Shown one piece after another: positions 1-7,014 of a stretch of 64,000 bases of DNA (within the stretch, counting starts at the first letter, position 1; each line of letters begins with the position of its first letter). Origin of the DNA: Valencia hispanica (Eukaryota > Chordata > Actinopteri > Cyprinodontiformes > Valenciidae); contig OY747703.1 in NCBI GenBank assembly GCA_963556495.2, positions 60,660,796-60,724,795 of the forward strand, in the 5' to 3' direction. The notes beneath the pieces were generated by a model. It was not told the origin of the DNA. It did no database searches and was given only the letters and a program-made list of their open reading frames with translations. Position numbers and translations under genes: made by a program.

Positions 1-241
1 AGAGGCGAGGTACAGGTGAGGCTGAAGAGAGGCGAGGTACAGGTGAGACTGAAGAGAGGTCAGGTACAGGTGAGACTAAAGAGAGGTGAGGTACAGGTGA
101 GACTGCAGAGAAGTGAGGTACAGGTGAGGCTGAAGAGAGGCGAGGTACAGGTGAGGCTGAAGAGAGGTCAGGTACAGGTGAGACTGCAGTGCAGTGAGGT
201 ACAGGTGAGACTACAGACAGGTGAGACTGCAGACAGGTGAG
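1..241 (+). repeat. 27-bp intronic minisatellite carrying splice-donor-like words
   Basis: The stretch is a tandem repeat containing the words GAGGTACAGGTGAG and CTGAAGAGAGG. The 8-mer CAGGTGAG recurs at 13, 40, 67, 94, 121, 148, 175 and 202, exactly 27 bp apart. Two shortened copies follow at 218 and 234, 16 bp apart. The array runs off the left edge of the window and ends about 40 bp before a splice acceptor at 282-283, so it is most simply intronic. Because 27 is a multiple of three, long open frames cross it on both strands; these are repeat artefacts. Every unit contains a perfect donor consensus (CAG/GTGAG). Confidence 0.9.
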
Positions 242-283
242 GTACAGATGTTTCTGTATTCTCACTGAACTCCTTGCCGCCAG

Positions 284-881
284 GCTTCGAGACGCCCACC
301 TCCATGTTCACTCTGGTAGTTCTGGTCGTTACCATCGTGGTCTGTCTGTCACACGTCTGCTTCGGACACTTCAAGTACCTGAGCGCCCACAACTACAAGG
401 TGAGGTTCTCACTGCAAGTGTGTGACTGGCTGCTGATTGGTCGGTTGGTCATCTCACTACGAGTGTTTCTGTTTCAGATCGACACGAAGGAGACCGATGT
501 GGAGGCTGTGAAGAACGGACGACCCGCTCGGTCTTCATCCTCGCCAACCACTAAATCCCAGGTGTGTCTCGCTGCCTGTAGCTCTGATGATGGGCGCTCC
601 AGGAATAGTTAAAGCTGTCCCATCAGTCGGTGACAACCTCTTCAGCCTGCATTGACCCGTTTCTGGTTCTGTGTGTCCTGCAGCAGCCGGCTCCTCAGCA
701 GCAGATGTACATCGCCCAGGTGCTCCAGGACCCAAACTCGGACGAGCCGGGCGGCGCCAGCAGCGAGGAGGACCGGGGCTCGTCACAGGACGAGGAGATG
801 CTGAATGGAGGGAACAGCATCAACGAGGCGGATTTCCAGTCGGGGGAGGACAGTCTGATCGCCAACGAGGTCCACCAGTAG
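284..881 (+). CDS. Unrecognised single-pass membrane protein, last three coding exons (5' end outside the window)
   Basis: Three exons read in one frame: 284-399, 478-561 and 684-878, with stop TAG at 879-881. Acceptors are CCGCCAG, TGTTTCAG and TCCTGCAG; donors are AAG/GTGAGG and CAG/GTGTGT. Both internal junctions are phase 0, and the first exon starts with two bases of a split codon. Together they give about 131 C-terminal residues. One hydrophobic helix (FTLVVLVVTIVVCLSHVCF) spans roughly residues 8-26 of this part. It is followed by HFKYLSAHNYK and a polar, Ser/Glu/Asp-rich tail of about 100 residues ending NEVHQ. This looks like the transmembrane segment and cytoplasmic tail of a type I protein, or the last helix of a multipass protein. 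I do not recognise the family. The upstream exons lie outside the window. The last exon has a tandem CAGCAG acceptor (681-686) that could include or drop one glutamine. Confidence 0.72.
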
Positions 882-931
882 CTGGAGGTGGGGCTAGAGG
901 AAGGGGCGGAGCTAGCCGCACCACGGCTATA

Positions 932-937
932 AATAAA
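932..937 (+). other. Proximal polyadenylation signal AATAAA
   Basis: A canonical AATAAA lies 51 bp after the stop of the membrane-protein gene. It would give a short 3' UTR isoform. Use is not shown by sequence alone. Confidence 0.45.
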
Positions 938-1953
938 GCTAACTTGAGATTTACTGTTCGCACTCAAACAGTAGTGTGGCTAGGTTAGGCCCGCTCCCCT
1001 CAGCCTGAAGACTCGACCCTGACCTTTGACGCCGGCGCCGGATCGCCACCATCCAGCCCTCCACAGGGAGTCACTGTACATACCCACAAAGCCAAAACTG
1101 TTGTTCGTAATCCGGGTGAGGGCGGGGTTCAACTTGTGCCTGGGCTGGTTTCCGTTTGTTCGCACTCGTGTCTTGATCCCTGATGATTCCTGATCCGTCG
1201 GAGGTCGTCAGGACTCGACCTTTTTCCTCGCCATCATCTGGCCGACGCCCCTGGACGAACGCGTCAAGACTGCCGAAGTCCCCAACTCTCCGTTCCTGTA
1301 GCTGTAGAAGCCTCGCTTACGCAGAACCGCCCCTCATCCGACGTTTGTTCTGCACATCCTCAAAGGATTTGATTTGCTGTTGACCCGCCAAGCTTCTCGC
1401 TGCATGTTGTTGGTGACATCGCCACCTAAGGACGATGTCACTTATCACGGGAACGTTTTCATCCGGATGTAGGCAGCTCGTCCGTCCAGCCGTGGAACCA
1501 GCTGCTGGTTCCTGAACCGGCCCGCGGATCCTTTCCCCTCCGGATTTATCTCACCTGGACTACCTTAAGTTGTGAATAAGGGGACGGTGGTGGAAACACA
1601 GAAGGAAGAGCAGTGCTTTTCGTCCAGTCCGGTCCGGTCCGGTGCCTGAAACTGTCCGGACTCTCAAGGGAAATGTTTTCCGTCCTGTCTTTTGTGAAAT
1701 GTGTGTGTGACTGATTGTTCTCCAGTCATTTCATACAGTCCAGCAACAGAACCACCATGAGGAAGACCTGGTTCCTCTGACCGATGGTTCTGATGACGAC
1801 CTTTCCTGGTTGACATCATCAGGTGTTTGGTTCTGTTCAGCATCCTTCCTATTTCCTGGTCGGATCAATAATGGATCCGATCCCGGTCTGTTATTGATCC
1901 CAGTCCAACAGGTGAACATGCAGGTATTTAAATGGCTCCTATCTCCAACCTGA

Positions 1954-1968
1954 CCACCAGATGGCAGC
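1954..1968 (+). promoter_or_regulatory. CTCF-like motif, forward
   Basis: CCACCAGATGGCAGC fits the vertebrate CTCF core CCASYAGRKGGCRSY at all 15 positions by eye. Binding is inference. A second full match on the other strand lies 17 bp downstream. Confidence 0.5.
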
Positions 1969-1985
1969 AGCTGACGCAGCTCTAG

Positions 1986-2000
1986 GCTGCCCCCTACTGG
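1986..2000 (-). promoter_or_regulatory. CTCF-like motif, reverse
   Basis: The - strand reads CCAGTAGGGGGCAGC, a full match to CCASYAGRKGGCRSY. With the forward motif at 1954-1968 it forms a closely spaced, head-to-head (convergent) pair. Occupancy cannot be judged from sequence. Confidence 0.5.
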
Positions 2001-2318
2001 GCACAATCCTGAAACATTTCACATTTCATCCTTAAAAGTTCTGCTTGATCCACTTCAACCTGGGATACTGAGACCAACCGACCGGATCAGGCCAGCATCA
2101 TTCGGGTCGGACCCCGATGCTCGAGCAGAACCACACCATCATTACTGGTTCTGTCTGAACCGGCCCAGTTGGGTTGTAGCTAACCCAGAAGTGATCCATG
2201 CAGACGACGATGCCCATGTTCATGTTTTACTGCGATGTTGGTTTCCACGGGAACCTGTGATTGAGTGCGATGATGGAAAGTTTCAGGCGTTTGTTTTTCC
2301 TGAGTTCATGTTTACATC

Positions 2319-2342
2319 TGTGTGTGTGTGTGTGTGTGTGTG
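2319..2342 (+). repeat. (TG)12 microsatellite
   Basis: An uninterrupted TG dinucleotide run of 12 copies lies in the probable 3' UTR or downstream flank of the membrane-protein gene. Confidence 0.97.
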
Positions 2343-2864
2343 TTGGACACCGAGCTGGACTATGAAAGCTGCGGCCCGCCGGACCTCGGCGGCTGCACGC
2401 CGGAGAACCTGCAGCATTCGTGTCCGTGTTGTTGCGTCACCTCGGCCCTGATTGTACACCCAGGAAGCAGAACCTGGGTCAGAATTTGAGGTTCCTCGTT
2501 CAGCTCAGAACCTCCAGAACCTTCGGGTGTGTGTTGCACTGAAGGCCATGAAATCTGAACTCTTCCGGGTCCGATTGGAGATGAGTCAGAAGACGAATAT
2601 TGATGCAGACCGACTGAACCCGTCCCCTGGGTTCTGGTTCTGAACCCGGCCGCTGGGTTCTGGTTCTGAGGAGCTGAGCTGAACATGGAGACGTGGTTAA
2701 AAGTCTGTGATATTTTTGTATCTTGCTGATTGAAGTATTTGATACCGAACCTGTTAAAGAAGATGAAGCTGTGACAACTCCAGAAGGTTTTAAACTCTGA
2801 CACTTTTTGCTTTTCTTAGTTTTTTTTTTAACCCGTATCAGAAGCGACTGCAGGAAATGACAAC

Positions 2865-2900
<36 letters not shown>
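2865..2900 (+). repeat. (ATG)12 microsatellite
   Basis: Twelve uninterrupted ATG trinucleotides lie in the probable 3' UTR. A nine-base T run lies just upstream, near 2820. Confidence 0.97.
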
Positions 2901-3012
2901 GTGTAAATAGCCATGGACTGCAGCGGCGCTTCATGACAGGCTTTATTTATTGCTGTGACTATTTATTTACCGGATGTACAGTGAACCTTTGTCCTATTTA
3001 TGTTCCATGATC

Positions 3013-3018
3013 AATAAA
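3013..3018 (+). other. Distal polyadenylation signal AATAAA
   Basis: AATAAA follows AU-rich UTR-like sequence and precedes a transition to GGTTCTG-rich intergenic DNA. It is the best candidate for the main 3' end of the upstream gene. Confidence 0.5.
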
Positions 3019-3033
3019 GAAGCTGGATCCCAT

Positions 3034-4582
3034 CTGCTCTGGCCCGTCTCTGGTTCTGGAGAACAACCTGGATCAGTGACAGAACCCTTGTGTGTTCTAG
3101 GGTCCAGTCAGTAGATGTAGAAACCTTCTTCTCCTGAGTGGTTCCTCTATCCCGTCCAGAGCCTCTGAACCTTTCAACACAGTGATCCAAGGCGTTGAAA
3201 CGGGTCATCGAGCGGCCCGGCCCAGGTCCGGTCACCGATGGGGTGTTTTTACCAAGGTCTGGTTTTATTTGGTGTCTCTTAGCAACTGATCCGGTTAGAA
3301 TCAGGTCAGAATGTTCTTGTCCAATCTGAGACATGACCAGGTAGGTCCGACCAGGTCCAAGTCTACCTGAATCGCCTCGTCCATCATTCCTATTCTCAGA
3401 AGTTGGAATGAATCAAAAATATTTGACCCAGTATCGGGTCAACCGGACCCGACTGAGCCAGAAACATCCAGAGAAGTCAACGCCGGTGATCCAGAGGAAT
3501 ATGAAGGTTCTGGTTCTGGTGATCAGTGCGAGACCCAGATGGCTGTGAATGTAGTGGACATGGTGCTGTCAGGAAATATGAGGTCAAAGGTCGTAGTAAT
3601 CTGACTGGAGGAGCTCCATCCATGTATCTTTAATGAACATTAATCAACAATTAAAAACTAAAACCATTCAGGGTGCTGTTTGGGTTGCCTGCTGCCTGAG
3701 GCTAGAACAGAACCAGAACCCAACGGTGGCTTCCAGGTTTTACATCTTCTGTTTCAGCAGATTCTCACAGTAATCTCTACAGGTTCTCTGGTTCTGATGG
3801 GTCAGGTCCACATATTTTCTAAATAGCAGTTGATCGTTTTGCAGAACCTTTGACCCATACTTTTAATTTGATGGAAACAGCCATTCTTCCAAAGGATGGC
3901 CCGGTGCTGGTCCATTAAATTCTCCTCACTAAAGGCTGGTATCTGAACTGGTGTTGGACCGGCTGGTTCTGTTCCACAGGTTGGTACGTACAGAGACTCC
4001 TTCCTCATTTCTTAGCTTTTGCATGTCTGTCAAACTGAAATGTTTCAGATCATGAAACAAATATAAATATTAGTCAAACATTACTTGGACCTCCGTACCA
4101 GAGTTCATCTTCTGTAGCCTGATGAACGCCACACCTGTTCTGTCTCTTCAGTTAGACCTGCCTGACAAACTGCAGGAGACCAACACATCCTCAGAAGCTA
4201 CAAACCAAAAAACATTCAGAGATACAAACATGTTATGAAAACCACAGCTGAGCCTAAACAAAATGGCTGAGCCATTTAAACATTATTGAGATTAAGTTTA
4301 TTTATTTCCACTGTTGCTTCCATAGAAATGTGTCATACATCAGAAACAGAAAGCAAGTTTTAAATAAACATCTTAGAACAAAAACAAAGTGTAAACATAA
4401 CAAAATGGCCGCTGTGCTTGTTATAATTATTTGATTCCCTGAAGGGTAAATATTAATGGAGGTTATCCTGTAGACAGTAAAACCTTTAGAAGATGTCAAT
4501 GTTGCCTCATTGTGCCAACATTGCTAATTTTATATATAATTTGTTGTCATTTTGAGAAAGCCATTTATTTGGGTGGGTAGTC
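3034..4582. other. Intergenic DNA, no gene seen
   Basis: No exon with coherent splice sites or a recognisable protein is visible on either strand. The first part (to about 3990) is rich in GGTTCTG/CAGAACC words. From about 4020 to 4560 the sequence becomes distinctly AT-rich, with runs such as AAATATAAATATT and TTTTATATATAAT, suggesting a different origin, perhaps an old insertion. Confidence 0.6.
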
Positions 4583-4617
4583 CTGCCCCCCCTGGGCCAC
4601 CCGTAGCCACGGCCCTG
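4583..4617. mobile_element. Possible terminal fragment of a DNA transposon
   Basis: The stretch contains GCCCCCCCTGGGCCACC followed by CGTAGCCACGGCCCTG. The reverse complement starts CAGGGCCGTGGCTACGGG, which resembles the CAGGG-type ends I associate with fish hAT-like elements. No partner terminus or target-site duplication was found. The adjacent AT-rich block at 4020-4560 could be its interior. This is a resemblance only. Confidence 0.25.
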
Positions 4618-4621
4618 GTTG

Positions 4622-4852
4622 GGATGAAGACAGAAAAAGGAAAAAGATGAGCTTCCATTTCTTTCCGGGTCTCCGGGTTCTGCTCCTGTGATCTGTGTGG
4701 CCCAGATAGAAGGTCCAGGTCCAGAACCGCTGGGTTACAGTGGAGGCCAGCAGGGAAGCCGCTCCACCAGCAGGGGTCGCTGTGCTTTAACTCCGGAGGA
4801 GAAGAAGAAGAGGCGGAGCAGCAGCGTTAGCTTCATGCTAGCTCCTAGAGGG
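4622..4852 (+). promoter_or_regulatory. Putative PET117 promoter and 5' leader, perhaps shared with KAT14
   Basis: No TATA box is evident. A CTCF-like match with one mismatch (CCAGCAGGGGTCGCT) lies at 4767-4781, 72 bp before the PET117 ATG. A purine run (GGAGGAGAAGAAGAAGAGG) spans 4796-4814. An upstream in-frame ATG at 4835 would add MLAPRG, but it has a T at -3 and no counterpart at the start of human PET117 as I know it. No other promoter-like sequence is evident before KAT14. The transcription start is unknown. Confidence 0.45.
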
Positions 4853-5856
4853 ATGTCTACAGGGTCCAAAGTGGTTCTGACGGTTTCAGTGGTTCTGACT
4901 GTGAGCACGGTGGCCGGGGTTCACCTCAAACAGGCCTGGGACCGAGAGGTAAGCGAACCAGAACCGGACCGGAGGGTCTGGATCCAGAAAGGTCAAATCC
5001 TGCTAGTTAGAAACTGGTTGTATTCGTTAAATGTCGGAACCGGGTCAAACCCTAAGGAGGAACCAGGTTTCCGGATCCAGCCAGGGGGACAGAACCACGG
5101 TCCGATTCGGTCCGGCTCGGTTCGATCACTTCATACAGCCGAACCCAGGTAGGACCTCTGGTTCGGACAGGTTAAAATGAGAGAAGTCCAGAGGATGTGG
5201 AGCAGAGAGTCCTCCTCTTCCAGGCAGCAGGTCAAAGGTCATGACCCGAACCAGCATGGCAGCAGCAGGACTGGACCGGACAGAACCAGGATGGAGGAGG
5301 ATCAGAACCTCAGAGCAGCTGTGAAGCACGGTGGTGAAGGAATGATGATGTGGGTTCCCAGCTTAATGAGAAACTGACGGGCCAGAACATCTGGATCCTA
5401 CCTTGGATCAGAACCGGGACAGATCTGGATCTCTGATGCCAAAAATAAGTTCTGAGGGTGAAACCAGAAAGTTCTGACCCAGAGCTTCCTGTCAGGATCC
5501 AGAACCATCTGGTTAAAAATGGTTCCGCCTGCAGAACTCAAACATGAGTCAGAACCCGGCCAACCCATAAACAGGTGTTCTGGTTCCACCATGGGAGAAC
5601 CTGCAGAACCGTGTGAGGTTCTGTGGGATCGGGAAGTGTCTAGGTTTGAGCGGTTCGGTTCTAACCGCCTGTCGGACTCTGAACGGTTTTCCTGGTTTCT
5701 CCTCAGCGTCTCCGTGAGGGCGTAGTCCGGGACCTGGAGCGGCTGCAGCGCAAGAAGGAGAACCTGCGGGTTCTGGAGGAGCAGAAGGTTCTGACCCGAC
5801 AGCTGGAGGAGGAGCGGCAGCGGCGGGAGGCCAAGCTCCGCCCACAGGACACCTGA
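4853..5856 (+). CDS. pet117: PET117 cytochrome c oxidase chaperone
   Basis: Two coding exons, 4853-4948 (32 codons, donor GAG/GTAAGC) and 5707-5856 (49 codons plus TGA, acceptor CTCCTCAG), give 81 residues, the length I know for human PET117. Exon 1 begins MSTGSKVVLTVSVVLT and carries the single hydrophobic segment (about residues 6-23) followed by the family signature AGVHLKQAWD. Exon 2 begins RLREGVVRDLERLQRKKEN and continues as a charged, probably helical tail. PET117 family proteins are small inner-membrane-associated mitochondrial factors needed for complex IV assembly, linked to haem A synthase (Cox15). The start at 4853 is preferred over the in-frame ATG at 4835 because it matches the family N-terminus and has G at -3. 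The last nine codons and the stop lie in a 28-bp tandem duplication, so the C-terminus is lineage-specific. KAT14 lies immediately downstream on the same strand. Confidence 0.95.
4949..5706 (+). other. PET117 intron
   Basis: A 758-bp GT-AG intron (GTAAGC to CTCAG). It holds no recognisable gene. It is rich in GGTTCTG/CAGAACC words and short purine-rich stretches. Confidence 0.85.
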
Positions 5857-5882
5857 GGCCAAGCTCCGCCCACAGGACACCT
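5827..5882 (+). repeat. 28-bp tandem duplication spanning the PET117 stop codon
   Basis: The word GAGGCCAAGCTCCGCCCACA is repeated exactly 28 bp apart (5827 and 5855), each followed by GGACACCT. The first copy encodes the last residues (EAKLRPQDT). As 28 is not a multiple of three, the second copy lies after the stop. Part of the unit (CCGCCCACAGGACACCTGA) recurs in KAT14 intron 4 at 7934-7952. Confidence 0.95.
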
Positions 5883-5889
5883 GAGGCAG

Positions 5890-6998
5890 GTAAACACAGA
5901 GTCCTGTTCCACATCGATTGGGCGCCAACCCGACGCCGAGTTTTGACCCGGTTCATGAACCCAGCGGTTCTGACTGTGGACCAGGACATTTTGTGGTTTA
6001 AATCCCACCTACAGGTGGGAAAACTAGGCCCCTCCCACCTCTGAAACAGCACTCCTCCCCCTCTCTATAGGGAGCCTGCGACTCCTCCCCCTCTCTACAA
6101 GGAGCCTGCGACTCCTCCCCCTCTCTATAGGGAGCCTGCGACTCCTCCCCCTCCACATAGGGAGCCTGCGACTCCTCCCCCTCCACATAGGGAGCCTGAG
6201 ACTCCTCCCCCTCCTCATAGGGAGCCTGAGACTCCTCCCCCTCCACATAGGGAGCCTGAGACTCCTCCCCCTCCACATAGGGAGCCTGAGACTCCTCCCC
6301 CTCCACATAGGGAGCCTGAGACTCCTCCCCCTCCACATAGGCAGCCTGCGACTCCTCCCCTTCCACATAGGGAGCCTGAGACTCCTCCCCCTCTCTATGA
6401 GGAGCCTGAGACTCCTCCCCCTCCACATAGGGAGCCTGAGACTCCTCCCCCTCCACATAGGGAGCCTGAGACTCCTCCCCCTCTCTATAGGGAGCCTGAG
6501 ACTCCTCCCCCTCTCTATAGGGAGCCTGAGACTCCTCTCCCTCCACATAGGGAGCCTGAGACTCCTCCCCCTCTCTATAGGGAGCCTGAGACTCCTCCCC
6601 CTCCACATAGGGAGCCTGAGACTCCTCCCCCTCCACATAGGGAGCCTGAGACTCCTCCCCCTCTCTATAGGGAGCCTGAGACTCCTCCCCCTCTCTATAG
6701 GGAGCCTGAGACTCCTCCCCCTCCACATAGGGAGCCTGAGACTCCTCCCCCTCTCTATAGGGAGCCTGAGACTCCTCCCCCTCTCTATAGGGAGCCTGAG
6801 ACTCCTCCCCCTCTCTATAGGGAGCCTGAGACTCCTCCCCCTCCACATAGGGAGCCTGAGACTCCTCCCCCTCCACATAGGGAGGGGGGGAGGGGGATGT
6901 TTCCTGTTCTATAGAAATATATTTGAGCTAGACAGGATGCAGATTGGATCATGTGATCAGGGGCGGGGCTGACCTGTCCCGGTGTCTCTCCTCCACAG
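5890..6998 (+). other. Putative intron linking PET117 exon 2 to KAT14
   Basis: A donor-like CAG/GTAAAC lies 33 bp after the PET117 stop (GT at 5890). The next convincing acceptor, CTCCACAG at 6991-6998, opens the exon that holds the KAT14 start codon. I see no AATAAA or ATTAAA in between. Most of the interval is the 30-bp minisatellite. This fits a transcript that runs from PET117 into KAT14; use of this donor is inference. Confidence 0.5.
6051..6884 (+). repeat. 30-bp minisatellite, about 28 copies
   Basis: Units contain ACTCCTCCCCCT, then CCACATAG or CTCTATAG, then GGAGCCTGAG. The period is exactly 30 bp throughout, with two main variants (CCACA and TCTAT) mixed irregularly, plus rarer GCG and TCCTC forms at the left end. 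Since 30 is a multiple of three, open frames of nearly 300 codons run through on both strands (for example EGEESQAPYV and IGSLRLLPLH). These are artefacts. The array lies between PET117 and KAT14. It is strongly strand-asymmetric (C-rich on +). Confidence 0.97.
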
Positions 6999-7014
6999 GC
7001 GAGGTGTCCGGGCA

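Larger units (their letters stand above)
882..3033 (+). other. Probable long 3' UTR of the membrane-protein gene
   Basis: No convincing exon follows the stop at 881. A proximal AATAAA occurs at 932-937. A stronger-looking end lies at 2940-3030, where AU-rich words (TTTATTTATTG, CTATTTATTTACC, CCTATTTATG) lead into AATAAA at 3013-3018. This resembles the end of a long vertebrate 3' UTR, but which signal is used is inference. The stretch includes (TG)12 at 2319-2342, (ATG)12 at 2865-2900 and two CTCF-like motifs near 1954-2000. A GC-rich open stretch at 2341-2490 lacks good splice sites. Confidence 0.5.

Noticed and set aside
16..240. Repetitive 74-codon open frame (RLKRGEVQV repeats)
   Set aside because: It comes from the 27-bp minisatellite directly before a splice acceptor. 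The frame does not join the following exon without passing the acceptor, so intronic repeat is simpler.
2341..2490. GC-rich stretch readable as a cysteine-containing peptide downstream of the membrane-protein gene
   Set aside because: There is no acceptor between the TG microsatellite and the frame, no donor after it, and no recognised similarity. It is most likely UTR.
4835..4837. Upstream in-frame ATG as the PET117 start
   Set aside because: The context is poor (T at -3) and the extra MLAPRG has no counterpart in the family, whereas the ATG at 4853 gives the usual 81 residues.
5998..6972. Open frames of nearly 300 codons on the - strand and 191 codons on the + strand
   Set aside because: They are produced by the 30-bp minisatellite, whose period is a multiple of three. 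The protein is a pure repeat in each frame, with no splice or homology support.
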